A stretch of 64,000 nt of DNA from assembly GCA_014983025.1 (NCBI GenBank), contig JADCLP010000008.1, positions 33,339 through 97,338 on the forward strand, read 5' to 3'. Below, one piece after another: positions 1-9,875 of this stretch (within the stretch, counting starts at the first letter, position 1; the number at the start of each line of letters is the position of its first letter). Made by a program: the position numbers and the translations under genes. The notes under the pieces were generated by a model, which was not told the origin of the DNA, did no database searches, and saw only the letters and a list, made by a program, of their open reading frames with translations. The DNA comes from Erythrobacteraceae bacterium E2-1 Yellow Sea. GTDB lineage: Bacteria; Pseudomonadota; Alphaproteobacteria; Sphingomonadales; Sphingomonadaceae.

Positions 1-336
1 TATGATGGGATTGCGGACAGTGAGACTGTCAAACTGCTAGGCAACGAACCTTTTTGGGGTGTCAGAATTACTGGCGATACCATGGTCTACAGCACACCAG
101 AAAATATCGATGGCGTAAGTATTGCCGTTACTCGCTTTGCCGGTAACGGTGGATTGGGTTTTCACGGCGAATGGGATGGCCAGCCGGTACATGTCGCTGT
201 GACGCCGGGTGAATGCACGGATGGGATGAGTGACCGGACCTATCCCTTTACGGCTACTGTTCGAATCGGCGATCTTGACCTCAACGGATGTGGTTATTCG
301 GACAACAATCTCTTTACCGGTGATATAATGCCCTGA
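1..336 (+). CDS. COG3650-like / HslJ-associated hypothetical protein, 3' part only
   Basis: The reading frame is open from the first base of the window to a TGA at 334-336, so this is the C-terminal 111 residues of a longer protein whose start lies outside. The stretch contains LGNEPFWGVRITG near the beginning and TPGECTDGMSDRTYPF about 30 residues before the end. Both motifs are typical of small exported or lipoprotein-like proteins of the COG3650 type, often found fused or next to HslJ/META domains. Function is unknown in the family. No signal peptide can be seen because the N-terminus is missing. Family assignment is from motif memory only. Confidence 0.7.
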   Translation, partial: YDGIADSETVKLLGNEPFWGVRITGDTMVYSTPENIDGVSIAVTRFAGNGGLGFHGEWDGQPVHVAVTPGECTDGMSDRTYPFTATVRIGDLDLNGCGYSDNNLFTGDIMP

Positions 337-511
337 GCCAGTTTGCTGCTGTTAAGTGTGCCATTCGGAACTGCATCATGCTGTTCTGGCGCAAAAAATA
401 CGGCCAGTTGCGTAAGCTTTCCCCAGAAAACCAGTGCATAGTTTTGCCCGTGATCTCGTCACACGCCGATGAAACGCCTAGCGTTTTGCCCCTGACAGAG
501 GAGCTTATTAC

Positions 512-1102
512 GTGACTGCCCTGCCTGAATGGCTGAATTCTGCCTTGCCACCGCACGCCCGCCACGCCGGCTTGGCGATTGCCAGGCTGGCAGATGAGCG
601 CGGATATGGCCGGGGCGGTTTTGCCCTCAGCAGCCCTGCATTTGCTCCCGGGGAAGATCTGGACCCGTGCTTTACTGCTGATGAAGAAGATGCCGTTGCC
701 CCCCCGTTGGAATGGACAGCACCCCCGCCCGGCACGCAGGAACTGGCCCTGATCGTGGAAGACGCCAGCAGCACAAGCGAGGAACCACGTTGCCATTGGC
801 TGGTCTGGGGGCTGCCGGGTCAGCGCGCCAAGCTGATGGAAGGCGAAGTCCCCCCGCGCACTGGCAAGAATTCACTGGGCAATTCGGAATGGCTGCTGCC
901 CGATCTGCCGGAAGATGAAACGCATACTTACCTATTCCAGCTGTTTGCACTCGACCTGCCGCTGACCCTTATGCCGGGCGCGGGACGGGCTGATCTGCTT
1001 GCAGCGTTGGATGGGCATGTCGTCGCCAGCTCTACGCTGGTTGCCCGTTATACCAAGTCGGAAGATGACGAAGACGGCTGGGATGATGACGATTTCGAAT
1101 AA
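512..1102 (+). CDS. YbhB/YbcL family Raf-kinase-inhibitor-like (PEBP) protein
   Basis: 196 residues from a GTG start with an AGAGGAG ribosome binding site at 497-503. The core from about residue 35 to 180 has the PEBP fold signatures: FALSSPAF, APPLEWTAPPPGTQELALIVED (the ligand-site strand; conserved Asp/Glu), CHWLVWGLP and NSLGNSEWLLPDLPEDETHTY. Bacterial YbhB proteins are cytoplasmic and of unknown ligand. The C-terminus is a strongly acidic tail of Glu and Asp (about the last 15 residues), which is unusual for the family and may be a sphingomonad trait. It is followed 31 bases later by the SWIB gene and may be co-transcribed with it. Confidence 0.88.
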   Translation: MTALPEWLNSALPPHARHAGLAIARLADERGYGRGGFALSSPAFAPGEDLDPCFTADEEDAVAPPLEWTAPPPGTQELALIVEDASSTSEEPRCHWLVWGLPGQRAKLMEGEVPPRTGKNSLGNSEWLLPDLPEDETHTYLFQLFALDLPLTLMPGAGRADLLAALDGHVVASSTLVARYTKSEDDEDGWDDDDFE

Positions 1103-1133
1103 GCAACGGCCATAACCAGGAAAGGAACTTACA

Positions 1134-1382
1134 ATGGCTGGCAACAACGCACTGCAAAAGCCCGTGACTCTGTCGTCGGAGCTGGAAAATGTAGTTGGCA
1201 AGGGCCCGATGACCCGCGCACAGGTAACGTCCAAGGTGTGGGAATACATCAAGGCTAACGGCCTGCAGGACAGCAAGGACAAGCGCCAGATCAATCCCGA
1301 TGCCAAACTGGGCGCGGTGATCGGCAATGCTCAGATCTCCATGTTCAAAATGACTGCTGCGGTTTCCAAGCACCTCAGCTAA
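1134..1382 (+). CDS. SWIB/MDM2 domain protein
   Basis: 82-residue protein made almost entirely of one SWIB domain (about residues 10-80): PVTLSSELENVVGKGPMTRAQ, then VWEYIKANGLQDSKDKRQINPD and a C-terminal helix ending in SKHLS. An AGGAAAGGA ribosome binding site precedes the ATG. Bacterial stand-alone SWIB proteins resemble the chlamydial and plant versions and are thought to bind nucleoid DNA or partner proteins, but no function is established. A strong intrinsic terminator follows at 1456-1477, so this is the last gene of its transcript. Confidence 0.9.
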   Translation: MAGNNALQKPVTLSSELENVVGKGPMTRAQVTSKVWEYIKANGLQDSKDKRQINPDAKLGAVIGNAQISMFKMTAAVSKHLS

Positions 1383-1455
1383 TCCGGATCACGGCGGCAG
1401 GGCGGTCAATAACCGTCCTGCCTGCCATGGCCGCAGCGCTCGTCGTGTGCGCATA

Positions 1456-1477
1456 CCCCCGGTGCCCGGGGGCTTTT
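1456..1477 (+). terminator. rho-independent terminator after the SWIB gene
   Basis: CCCCCGG (1456-1462) and CCGGGGG (1466-1472) form a perfect 7-bp GC stem with a TGC loop, followed by CTTTT. It lies 74 bases after the SWIB stop codon and before the dipeptidase gene. Confidence 0.75.
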
Positions 1478-1576
1478 GCAGTTTGAATTCAATCGGCTGC
1501 TTAATTGAAAAAATGCTTGCGCTAAAATTGGCGTCTTGCGATCAAAACTGTCTGAATTTTCAAAGGACAGTCATCC

Positions 1577-2836
1577 ATGAAATTTATTGGATTGTTGGGT
1601 GCCGCAGCATTGCTGGCGGTGCCGGTGCATGCGCAGGAAACCCCCGAACAAATCGCCGCTGCTGCACTGGATGCTGCACCTGTATGGGACGGGCATAATG
1701 ACGTACCCGGCGCGCTGCGCGATCGGTATAAGAATGTTCTGACCGATCTGGATTTTCATGACACGCATGAAGTCCCACCCGCCAGCTGGATGGCAGGTGG
1801 TATGCAAACGGATCTGTCCCGGTTGAAACAGGGTAAGGTCGGGGCGCAGTTCTGGTCTGTCTTTGTTGTAACGGGCAAGCCAGAGGCACAATCGGTTCAG
1901 GAAGTGATCGAACAGATTGATGTCACCAAACGACTGGTGGAGAAATATCCCCAGGAACTGCAACTGGCGCTGACGGCAGATGATGTGGAATCCGCCATCG
2001 CAAGTGGGCGCATCGCATCCTTGATGGGCATGGAAGGCGGCCATTCTATCGGCTCCAGCCTGGCTGTTTTGCGCCAGATGTATGCTCTGGGTGCACGCTA
2101 CATGACATTGACCCATTCCAAAAACACGCCCTGGGCTGATAGCGCCACAGATACCCCGCAGCATTTCGGACTGACCGATTTTGGCAAGGATGTGGTGCGC
2201 GAAATGAACCGCATCGGCATGTTGGTCGACCTCAGCCATGTCAGCGAGGAGGTTATGCATGATGCGCTGGATGTGGCGCAGGCGCCGGTTATTTTCAGCC
2301 ATTCTTCCGCAAGGGCCGTCAACGGCCATGCGCGCAATGTGTCGGATAGCGTACTCATGCGACTGAAGGAAAACGGCGGGATCATCATGGTCATGGCCTA
2401 TCCGGGCTATGTCAGTGAAGATCTGCGTCAGTGGGTGGCGAACCAAAAGGCGGAAAATGCAAGGCAAGAGGCCCTCTGGCCCGGCGAGCCCACTCGATCG
2501 GCAGCTGCACTGGCCGCGTGGGAAGAAAAACACCCCATGCCTGTGGCAACCATTTCTGACATGGCTGATCATATCGATCACATTCGCAAGATTGCCGGTG
2601 TCGAACATATCGGCATCGGCGGCGATTATGACGGCATGCCCAACGGCCCGCAGGGGATGGAGGATGTGTCCGGCTATCCCGCCCTATTCACCGAACTGGC
2701 GCGGCGCGGATACAGCAAGGCAGAGCTGGAGATGATTTCCATGCGCAATATGTTGCGCGTACTGCGCGCGGCAGAACGTTATGCTGCCGCGCATGCAGGC
2801 GACCCACCAATTGAAACGCTGATCCAGGGGCAATAA
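1577..2836 (+). CDS. exported membrane-dipeptidase-like zinc peptidase (M19)
   Basis: 419 residues beginning with a Sec signal peptide (cleavage expected after VHA, residue 19) and preceded by AAAGGA. The binuclear zinc ligands of the renal dipeptidase family are all visible: H40 and D42 in WDGHND, E153 in GMEGGHS, H221 in VDLSHVS, H242 in FSHSSAR, and the substrate-site Asp D350 in GIGGDYDG. Length is normal for the family. The enzyme should hydrolyse dipeptides, including D-amino acid or beta-lactam-like substrates, in the periplasm. It converges on dapD, which lies 24 bases away on the other strand. Confidence 0.92.
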   Translation: MKFIGLLGAAALLAVPVHAQETPEQIAAAALDAAPVWDGHNDVPGALRDRYKNVLTDLDFHDTHEVPPASWMAGGMQTDLSRLKQGKVGAQFWSVFVVTGKPEAQSVQEVIEQIDVTKRLVEKYPQELQLALTADDVESAIASGRIASLMGMEGGHSIGSSLAVLRQMYALGARYMTLTHSKNTPWADSATDTPQHFGLTDFGKDVVREMNRIGMLVDLSHVSEEVMHDALDVAQAPVIFSHSSARAVNGHARNVSDSVLMRLKENGGIIMVMAYPGYVSEDLRQWVANQKAENARQEALWPGEPTRSAAALAAWEEKHPMPVATISDMADHIDHIRKIAGVEHIGIGGDYDGMPNGPQGMEDVSGYPALFTELARRGYSKAELEMISMRNMLRVLRAAERYAAAHAGDPPIETLIQGQ

Positions 2837-2845
2837 CGCCCCTGG
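2824..2845. terminator. hairpin between convergent dipeptidase and dapD genes
   Basis: CCAGGGGC (2824-2831) and GCCCCTGG (2838-2845) form a perfect 8-bp stem whose 6-base loop contains the dipeptidase stop codon. There is no U-rich tail on either strand, so it may act as a weak or rho-assisted bidirectional terminator rather than a classical one. Confidence 0.4.
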
Positions 2846-2860
2846 TCATCTGCTGCTGTA

Positions 2861-3700
2861 TCAGTCGCGCAGCAGTTCGTTGATCCCAGTCTTGGACCGG
2901 GTCTGTGCGTCAACCGTCTTGACGATCACGGCACAATACAGGCTGGGGCCAGGCGTCCCATCGGGCAGCGGTTTGCCTGGCAGAGAACCAGGTACCACCA
3001 CGGCATAGGGCGGCACTTCACCCATGTGAACTTCGCCCGTTGCGCGGTCGATAATCTTGGTGGATGCGCCCAGATACACGCCCATGGACAGCACAGCGCC
3101 TTCACCCACGCGCACACCTTCTGCCACTTCGCTGCGTGCGCCGATGAATGCGCCATCGCCAATGATGACTGGGCCTGCCTGCAGCGGCTCAAGAACGCCG
3201 CCAATCCCTGCGCCGCCTGAAATATGCACATTCTTGCCGATCTGGGCGCAGCTGCCCACTGTGGCCCATGTGTCGACCATGGTACCTTCATCGACGAATG
3301 CGCCGATATTGACGAAGCTGGGCATCAGTACCACGCCTTTGCCAATATGGCTGCCACGGCGCGCCACGGCACCGGGAACGACACGGAAGCCGGCATCACG
3401 GAAGCGGTTTTCGCCCCACCCGGCAAATTTACTGGGCACTTTGTCAAAAGCGGGTGCCCCTGCTGCACCACCATCCATGATAACATTGTCATTAAGGCGG
3501 AAGCTTAAAAGAACGGCCTTTTTCAGCCATTGATTGACCGTCCAGCCACCATTGCCATCAGGTTCTGCGACGCGTGCTGCACCGCTATCGAGCAATTCGA
3601 TAGCCTGTTCCACGACTTCGCGAACATCCAAGCTTGCTGGGGTCACATTCTGGCGGTTTTCCCAGGCAGCTTCGATTGCATTGGCAAGTTCGACAGTCAT
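2861..3700 (-). CDS. dapD: 2,3,4,5-tetrahydropyridine-2,6-dicarboxylate N-succinyltransferase
   Basis: 279 residues, the usual length of DapD. It transfers succinyl from succinyl-CoA to tetrahydrodipicolinate in the lysine/diaminopimelate pathway. The N-terminal helical domain (about residues 1-95, with [19 protein letters not shown]) is followed by a left-handed parallel beta-helix of hexapeptide repeats (about 100-230), for example [20 protein letters not shown] and [19 protein letters not shown]. The C-terminal [16 protein letters not shown] matches the family end. Gene is monocistronic here; its neighbours are on the opposite strand. Confidence 0.96.
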   Translation of the reverse strand: MTVELANAIEAAWENRQNVTPASLDVREVVEQAIELLDSGAARVAEPDGNGGWTVNQWLKKAVLLSFRLNDNVIMDGGAAGAPAFDKVPSKFAGWGENRFRDAGFRVVPGAVARRGSHIGKGVVLMPSFVNIGAFVDEGTMVDTWATVGSCAQIGKNVHISGGAGIGGVLEPLQAGPVIIGDGAFIGARSEVAEGVRVGEGAVLSMGVYLGASTKIIDRATGEVHMGEVPPYAVVVPGSLPGKPLPDGTPGPSLYCAVIVKTVDAQTRSKTGINELLRD

Positions 3701-3850
3701 ATTCGCTCCATATTCATCTGGAATAAGCGATCAGCCTGCTAGCCGGGCAGGGCAGGCACGGCAAGCGTTGCAGACGTGGAAATACTTGGCCTGTTAATAG
3801 CGCTGCAATATGTCGTTGCCTTATATGGATTTGTTATGGGGAGGGTGCCC

Positions 3851-6223
3851 TTGGTCAAACTCGTGCAAAGTGTCCGTTTCACTCGCCTGGCAAGCTCTGC
3901 AGCAGCCTGCGCGCTTCTGGCTGCTTGTGGTGGCGGTGGAACCAACAGCACACCCGCCCCGACACCCACCCCGACACCCGCCCCCACTCCAACACCCACA
4001 CCCACACCCACTCCAACACCCACTCCAGTTAATTTTGATACAGCTGAATACCGCAGATCAGACGGGCCGGAATTTCACGGTGCCATTTCGGCATGGCAAG
4101 ATGGGTATAACGGTGCTGGCTCAATCATCGCTGTCATCGATTCCGGGATCGATCAGGACAGCCCTGAATTTGCCGGCCGAATACATGAAGATTCCAGGGA
4201 TGTAGCTGCAAATCGCGGGATTGATGCAGAGGATGATCATGGCACCAATGTTGCCATGGTGGCTGCTGCTGCCCGGGATAATACCGGAATATTGGGCATT
4301 GCCTGGGATGCGCAGGTTCTTGTCCTAAGGGCAGACAACCCGGGTAGCTGCGCAACCGAAACACCCGATGATCCATCTAGCGGGTGCCAATTTGATGATC
4401 GGAACATAGCTGCAGGCATCGATCAGGCGATCATTTCTGGTGCGTCTGTCATCAATATAAGCCTGGGTGGCGGTTCTGCCAGCTCTGTGCTGACCAATGC
4501 CGTGGCGCGTGCATCTGCCGCAGGTGTTGTTGTTATTGTGTCCGCCGGGAATGGCGGAGACGGGTCTGAAGTAGGGATTGATCCAGACCAGCCAGGTCCA
4601 TTTGCCACCAGCCTGCTGGCAGCGGGCGGCAACCATGTGATTATCGTTGGCTCAATCAATGATAGTGGGACGATTTCAGATTTCTCCAATCGCGCTGGTA
4701 ATCAGGCGAATTTTTACCTGACTGCGCGTGGGGAAAGGATCTGCTGCGTTTATGAAAACGGGCAGCTGTTCCAGGATTCAGAAGGCTTCGTCTATCTTTT
4801 CTCTGGAACCAGCTTTTCTGCGCCGCAAGTATCAGGGGCAGTGGCACTGTTGGCACAGGCTTTCCCCAATCTGACCGGGGCACAAATCGTCGAAATTCTG
4901 CTGGATAGTGCACGTGATGCCGGGGTGACCGGGATAGACGCGGTTTATGGCCGCGGCATTCTGGATATTGCAGCAGCATTTGCACCACGTGGCGCCACAA
5001 CATTGGCTGGAACTGGATATGCGCTGGCAGAAGGGGATAATTTCGGCCTTGGTTCCGGTGCGATGGGTGATGCGCTGGATGATCAGCCCCTGCGCACAGT
5101 AGTGCTGGATAAATATCAGCGCGCTTATGAATATGATCTCACCACGCGGTTGCGCGGGGCCGGGCTTAGGTCGCGCCTTCACGCTGCGGCAGGGCAGGCA
5201 AGCCGATCCCTGTCAGGATCGACAGAGGGTTTGGCCATGGCCTTTACTGTGGCCGACCGGTCGCGATCGGGAAATTATGGTTGGGCGCAACCATTGCAGC
5301 TGACACAGGAGGATGCAAAGCAGGCAGAGGTATTGGCAGCACGGATCACTGCCCGCCTTTCGCCATCAACCCAGCTGGGCGTAGCCTACGCGCAAGGGGC
5401 AGGCGGGCTGACCGCGCAATTGCAGGGGCATGACCGGCCTGCATTCAGGATTGCGCCTGCGCCAGATGGTGATGATGGATTTGTTCAGCAAAGTGATATT
5501 GCACTGGCGCTGCGTCACCAGATGGGCGGCTGGGGCGTAACCTTGTTTGCTGAACAGGGCGATGCACGGCTGGAGGGCGCACGGCAATTGGCCGCTTTGC
5601 CAGGGGCACCGCGCGAACAGCGCCCCGTCGCCAGCATGGGTTTTGCACTGGATAGGCGTTTAGGCAGTATTGAGACTGCTCTGGGACTTAGCTGGATGGC
5701 AGAACGCGACACAGTGCTGGGTGGTTATTTCCACTCATCCCTTGGGGCCAGCGGAGCAGACAGCGCCTTTCTGGATGCATCCATGCGCGGTGAATTTGCA
5801 CCGGGCTGGAGCGTGGGCGGGGCATTGCGCCAGGGGATGACCCGGCCGCACAGTTCCGCCATTCTGGCGGGCAGTTCACGGCTCTACACCAATGCCTGGT
5901 CGCTGGACCTGTCACGCCAGGGCGTGATGGGCGCGCATGACTGGATGGGCCTGCGCATCAGCCAGCCTTTGCGCGTGTCCAGCGGCGGGCTGAACCTGTT
6001 GCTGCCCGTGGGTTATGACTATGCGAGCGAAAGCCCGGAATATGGCCTGCGTCGGCTCAATCTGGCGCCCGAAGGGCGGGAGGTGATGGGCGAACTGGCA
6101 TGGCAGGGGCCGACATTATGGGGCTGGGGCGCGGCCAGCCTGTTTTATCGTCATCAGCCCGGCCATTATGCTGATCAGCCTGCCGATGTGGGTGTGTTGC
6201 TGCGCTGGAATGCGGATTTCTGA
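3851..6223 (+). CDS. S8 (subtilisin-like) serine protease autotransporter lipoprotein
   Basis: About 790 residues. A TTG at 3851 is preferred because GGGGAGGG sits 5 bases upstream and the product then begins with a short signal ending in the lipobox LLAAC; in-frame GTG 3845, ATG 3836 and GTG 3776 are alternatives. After the lipidated Cys comes a Thr-Pro repeat linker (DNA 3955-4026), then a subtilase domain with the catalytic triad: Asp in AVIDSGID, His in DDHGTNVA, Ser in [13 protein letters not shown]. The C-terminal ~300 residues look like an autotransporter beta-barrel ending in the outer-membrane signature LLRWNADF. It probably displays or releases a protease at the cell surface. Ends 6 bases from the convergent phosphotransferase gene. 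Confidence 0.85.
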   Translation: MVKLVQSVRFTRLASSAAACALLAACGGGGTNSTPAPTPTPTPAPTPTPTPTPTPTPTPVNFDTAEYRRSDGPEFHGAISAWQDGYNGAGSIIAVIDSGIDQDSPEFAGRIHEDSRDVAANRGIDAEDDHGTNVAMVAAAARDNTGILGIAWDAQVLVLRADNPGSCATETPDDPSSGCQFDDRNIAAGIDQAIISGASVINISLGGGSASSVLTNAVARASAAGVVVIVSAGNGGDGSEVGIDPDQPGPFATSLLAAGGNHVIIVGSINDSGTISDFSNRAGNQANFYLTARGERICCVYENGQLFQDSEGFVYLFSGTSFSAPQVSGAVALLAQAFPNLTGAQIVEILLDSARDAGVTGIDAVYGRGILDIAAAFAPRGATTLAGTGYALAEGDNFGLGSGAMGDALDDQPLRTVVLDKYQRAYEYDLTTRLRGAGLRSRLHAAAGQASRSLSGSTEGLAMAFTVADRSRSGNYGWAQPLQLTQEDAKQAEVLAARITARLSPSTQLGVAYAQGAGGLTAQLQGHDRPAFRIAPAPDGDDGFVQQSDIALALRHQMGGWGVTLFAEQGDARLEGARQLAALPGAPREQRPVASMGFALDRRLGSIETALGLSWMAERDTVLGGYFHSSLGASGADSAFLDASMRGEFAPGWSVGGALRQGMTRPHSSAILAGSSRLYTNAWSLDLSRQGVMGAHDWMGLRISQPLRVSSGGLNLLLPVGYDYASESPEYGLRRLNLAPEGREVMGELAWQGPTLWGWGAASLFYRHQPGHYADQPADVGVLLRWNADF
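3955..4026 (+). repeat. Thr-Pro coding tandem repeat
   Basis: Near-tandem ACACCC/ACTCCA hexamers (with some CGCCCC variants) encode alternating Thr-Pro with occasional Ala. It forms the extended linker between the lipid anchor and the protease domain. Each hexamer codes for two residues, so copy-number change would keep the frame. Confidence 0.8.
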
Positions 6224-6229
6224 CGCGGG

Positions 6230-7309
6230 TCAGGCGGGCATGCCCGCAGCACGCGCATAATGATGCGCCTTGTTGACCAGCACCGGGATCATTTCTGCCA
6301 TGCGTTTGGCATGGGCTGATGATGCCGTGCCATCGATCACGCGTTTCTTGATGCCCTGCACAATCCCGGTCAGGCGGAAGAGATTATAGGAAAAATACCA
6401 ATCCATTGGCGGCACCGGAAAACCGGTGCGCGCGACATAGCGTTCCACCGCCTGTTCCTGCGTCGGGATGCCGAGTGCGGCCAGGTCCAGCCCGCCAATT
6501 GCTGCACGGCCATTGGGCGGGGTCACCCAATTGAGCATGAAATAGGAAAAGTCGGCAATCGGATCGCCCAAGGTCGACAATTCCCAATCCAGCACCGCGA
6601 TCACGCGGTTTTCTTGCTGGGCGAAGATCATATTATCCAGCCGGAAATCACCATGCACGATGGATGTGGCATGTTGCGGCGGGATGGTGGTGGGCAGCCA
6701 TTCGATCAGCCGGTCCATTTCCGGGATCACTTCGGTCTCTGACAGCCTGTATTGTTTGGACCAGCGGGCCACTTGCCGCGCGCAATATTCATCGGGCTTG
6801 CCATAATCCTGCAGGCCAATCTCTGCCGGTTTTTGCAGATGCAGATCGGCCAATGTGTCGATCATGGCATGATAGATTTCGCGTCGCGTATCCGGTGTGC
6901 AACCGGGCACGGAGCCGTTCCACAATGATCGACCATCAGCCATGCCCATCACGAAGAATTTGGCCCCGATTACCTCTGCATCTTCGCACAGGCCATAGGT
7001 GCGCGGCACGGGGAATCCGGTGGGATGCAGCGCATGCATCACGCGATATTCCCGGTCCACCGCATGCGCGCTGGGCAGCAGATTGCCGAAAGGCTGGCGG
7101 CGCAGCACATAGGATTGGGCGGGCGTATCGATGCGGTAAGTGGGGTTGGACTGGCCGCCCTTGAACTTGGAATAGGAAATGGGCCCGGCAAAACCGGCGA
7201 CATTGGCCGCAAACCATTGAGTCAACCGCTCCAGATCCAGCCGGTCACGCTCTGGCACTTCAACAGTGCCCACCATTTCGCGTTCATAATCGATTGGCGT
7301 GTCCGGCAT
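6230..7309 (-). CDS. phosphotransferase family protein (APH fold, ACAD10/11 N-domain type)
   Basis: 359 residues of the aminoglycoside phosphotransferase fold: glycine-rich N-lobe with SKFKGGQSNPTYRI, the catalytic loop IVHGDFRLDNMIF (HxDxxxxN; about residues 215-228) and the metal-binding VLDWELSTLGDP. This subfamily is the one fused to acyl-CoA dehydrogenases in animal ACAD10/ACAD11 and is related to the kinase LvaA of levulinate catabolism, so a hydroxyacyl-CoA kinase role is plausible. The start codon overlaps the stop of the alcohol dehydrogenase gene upstream, placing it third in a minus-strand operon with an acyl-CoA dehydrogenase. Substrate is inferred, not seen. Confidence 0.88.
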   Translation of the reverse strand: MPDTPIDYEREMVGTVEVPERDRLDLERLTQWFAANVAGFAGPISYSKFKGGQSNPTYRIDTPAQSYVLRRQPFGNLLPSAHAVDREYRVMHALHPTGFPVPRTYGLCEDAEVIGAKFFVMGMADGRSLWNGSVPGCTPDTRREIYHAMIDTLADLHLQKPAEIGLQDYGKPDEYCARQVARWSKQYRLSETEVIPEMDRLIEWLPTTIPPQHATSIVHGDFRLDNMIFAQQENRVIAVLDWELSTLGDPIADFSYFMLNWVTPPNGRAAIGGLDLAALGIPTQEQAVERYVARTGFPVPPMDWYFSYNLFRLTGIVQGIKKRVIDGTASSAHAKRMAEMIPVLVNKAHHYARAAGMPA

Positions 7310-8397
7310 CAGTCAAACACCACCACGCTGCGTGCCGAATGGCCTGCGCGCATCCGGTCAAACCCGTCATTGATCGCGTCCAACGGGATGCGTTCGGCAA
7401 TGATCGTGTCGAGATCGAGCATACCACGCAGATAGAAATCAACCAGTCGTGGCAAATCGACCGGGAAGCGGTTTTCACCCATAAACGCCCCCTGCAATTT
7501 CTTGCCTGACAGCAGATCCATTGCGCTGAGCCCCACCTTGCAATCGAGTGGCATCATACCGAGGATGATGGCGGTGCCACCCCGGCGAAGAGACGCGACG
7601 GCGAGGTCCGCACTTGCCTGCCGCCCCACTGCCTCTATCGCATAGTCAACGCCACCTTGGGACAGCGCGATGATCTGCGCCGCTGCATCATCGGCCTGCG
7701 CATCCACCACATGTGTTGCGCCCAGCACCTGCGCCAGTTCGCGTTTCTCTGAAACAGGATCGACAGCGATCACCTGACCCGCCCCGGCAATTCGCGCGGC
7801 GTTGATTGCGGCCAGCCCCACACCGCCGCAGCCGATTACTCCCACGCTTTCACCCGGTGTCAGTTTGGCCGCATTGAACACAGCGCCTGCGCCGGTAGTC
7901 ACCGCGCAACCGATCAGCGCGGCACGGTCCAGCGGCATGGACTTGTCTATCGCGACGCAGGCATGTTCATGCACCAGCATCTGTTCGCAAAAGGCAGACA
8001 GGTTCAGCATCTGGGTAATCGGCGTGCCATCTGCAGCGGTGATACGCGGCGCGGCATCGCGCGCGCGGCGGGTGTCGCCACCCAGACACAGCGCCATGCG
8101 CCCGGTCACGCAAAATTCGCAATGCCCGCAAAAGGCAGAAAGGCAGGTGACGACATGATCGCCGGGCTGCACCATACGTACCTCGCTGCCGACTGCGCGG
8201 ACCACGCCTGCCGCCTCATGCCCTGGAATGCAGGGCATGGCATGGGGATAGGTGCCTTCGATAAAATGCAGGTCCGAATGGCACAAACCGCATGCCTTGG
8301 TGTCAATCAGCACTTCATGCGGGCCGGGCTGTGCCAGAGTAACCTCTGCCATTTCCAGCGGCGCACCCGCGGCGCGCAATATGGCTGCCTTGGCCAT
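7309..8397 (-). CDS. zinc-dependent alcohol dehydrogenase (class III-like)
   Basis: 362-residue medium-chain dehydrogenase. Catalytic zinc site: CGLCHSD (Cys near residue 37) and GHEAAGVV; structural zinc cysteines in AFCGHCEFCVTGRMALC; NAD-binding turn IGCGGVGLAAINAA followed by an acidic residue (VIAVD), suggesting NAD(H). Resembles the NDMA-dependent/class III group that oxidises primary alcohols. It lies between an acyl-CoA dehydrogenase gene (11 bases upstream) and the kinase gene (1-base overlap), so it likely oxidises an alcohol or hydroxyacyl intermediate of the same pathway. Confidence 0.92.
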   Translation of the reverse strand: MAKAAILRAAGAPLEMAEVTLAQPGPHEVLIDTKACGLCHSDLHFIEGTYPHAMPCIPGHEAAGVVRAVGSEVRMVQPGDHVVTCLSAFCGHCEFCVTGRMALCLGGDTRRARDAAPRITAADGTPITQMLNLSAFCEQMLVHEHACVAIDKSMPLDRAALIGCAVTTGAGAVFNAAKLTPGESVGVIGCGGVGLAAINAARIAGAGQVIAVDPVSEKRELAQVLGATHVVDAQADDAAAQIIALSQGGVDYAIEAVGRQASADLAVASLRRGGTAIILGMMPLDCKVGLSAMDLLSGKKLQGAFMGENRFPVDLPRLVDFYLRGMLDLDTIIAERIPLDAINDGFDRMRAGHSARSVVVFD

Positions 8398-8408
8398 GAT
8401 ACCTACCC

Positions 8409-9743
8409 TTACCGCGCCACGCCCAGATCGCCCGAACTGAAGCTGTCATCGCCCGCGGAAGGCGCAGCACCGCTGCGCAGCGCATTGGCACTGGGGCCGG
8501 GTTCAGGTGCATGCTTGGCAAATTCCATCCGCGCGATGGAGCGTGCATGTACCTCGTCCGGGCCATCAGCCAGCCGCAGCGTGCGCTGATGGGCGTAAGA
8601 CAGGGCCAGCCCGTAATCATCGGACACGCCGCCACCACCATGCGCCTGAATGGCATCATCAATGATCTTCAATGCCATATTGGGTGCCTGCACCTTGATC
8701 ATGGCGATTTCCTGCTTGGCAGATTTATTGCCCACCTTGTCCATCATATCGGCCGCCTTCAGGCACAGCAGCCGGGTCATATCGATATCTATGCGGGCAC
8801 GGGCGACGCGTTCTTCCCATACTGAATGTTTATAGATCGGTTTGCCGAAGGCTTCACGTTCCTGCAGGCGGCGGCACATCTTGGCCAGTGCTTCCTCCGC
8901 CGCGCCAATCGTGCGCATGCAGTGATGGATGCGGCCCGGCCCAAGTCGCCCCTGCGCAATTTCAAATCCGCGCCCTTCACCCAGCAGCATATTGCTGGCG
9001 GGGATGCGCACATCCTTCAGCTCCACTTCCATATGGCCATGGGGCGCATCATCATAACCGAATACCGGCAGATGGCGCAGTATGGTCACGCCCGGCGCAT
9101 CCAGCGGCATCACCACCATGGATTGCTGGGCGTGGCGTTGCGCGGCAAAATCGGTCTTGCCCATCACAATCGCCACCTTGCAGCGCGGATCGCCTGCGCC
9201 AGATGACCACCATTTGCGGCCATTGATGACGTATTCGTCGCCATCACGTTCGATCCGGGTTTCTATATTGGTCGCGTCTGATGATGCGGTGAAGGGTTCG
9301 GTCATCAGGAAGGCAGAACGGATTTCCCCCTCCATCAGTTTTTGCAGCCATGTGTCCTTTTGTTCGCGAGTGCCATAACGGAAGAACACCTCCATATTCC
9401 CGGTATCAGGGGCAGAGCAGTTGAATATCTCGCTTGCCCATTCAATCCGGCCCATTTCTTCAGCACACAAGGCATATTCCAGATTGGTCAGGCCCGGCCC
9501 GTCAAATTCGAATGTTTCATCTACATGGTGATGGCTGTCATTACGCGGCGGCATGAACAGGTTCCAGATGCCGTCAGCCTTGGCCTTGGCCTTCAGCTCC
9601 TCGATTATCGGCAACACCTTCCAGCGTTCCCCCTCGGCATCCTGCGCGTGGTGGGTCGGGATATTGGGGCGGATATGTGCTTCGATAAAATCGCGCACGC
9701 GGTTGCGCCAATATTGCTGCCGCTCTGTCGGTTCGAAATCCAT
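8409..9743 (-). CDS. acyl-CoA dehydrogenase (ACAD10/11 C-domain type)
   Basis: 444 residues, somewhat longer than ordinary acyl-CoA dehydrogenases. The N-terminal helical region is followed by [19 protein letters not shown], the FAD-site strands [19 protein letters not shown] and [13 protein letters not shown], and the C-terminal helical domain with [20 protein letters not shown] and a final [13 protein letters not shown]. The motif set is that of the ACAD10/11 group rather than the short-chain enzymes. First gene of the minus-strand operon; it diverges from a second set of acyl-CoA dehydrogenases across a 281-base intergenic region. Specific substrate unknown. Confidence 0.92.
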   Translation of the reverse strand: MDFEPTERQQYWRNRVRDFIEAHIRPNIPTHHAQDAEGERWKVLPIIEELKAKAKADGIWNLFMPPRNDSHHHVDETFEFDGPGLTNLEYALCAEEMGRIEWASEIFNCSAPDTGNMEVFFRYGTREQKDTWLQKLMEGEIRSAFLMTEPFTASSDATNIETRIERDGDEYVINGRKWWSSGAGDPRCKVAIVMGKTDFAAQRHAQQSMVVMPLDAPGVTILRHLPVFGYDDAPHGHMEVELKDVRIPASNMLLGEGRGFEIAQGRLGPGRIHHCMRTIGAAEEALAKMCRRLQEREAFGKPIYKHSVWEERVARARIDIDMTRLLCLKAADMMDKVGNKSAKQEIAMIKVQAPNMALKIIDDAIQAHGGGGVSDDYGLALSYAHQRTLRLADGPDEVHARSIARMEFAKHAPEPGPSANALRSGAAPSAGDDSFSSGDLGVAR

Positions 9744-9875
9744 TCCTGCTCTCCTCGCGTCCCGCTCTGTCTGTGCGGCGTGGCATGCTTGTGCCCGCTA
9801 GCCAAGCTGCATTTGCACTGGGCAAGCATTGTTCTGCGTCAATCTCTGTACGCGAAGCTGACCACGCCAATTTTC

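Noticed and set aside
1571..2608. 345-codon minus-strand frame opposite the dipeptidase gene
   Set aside because: Shadow of the M19 gene, which has all zinc ligands; no ribosome binding site or family.
6234..6247. GCGGGCATGCCCGC palindrome as a terminator between convergent genes
   Set aside because: It lies within the 3' coding end of the phosphotransferase gene, has no loop or U tail, and can arise from codon bias.
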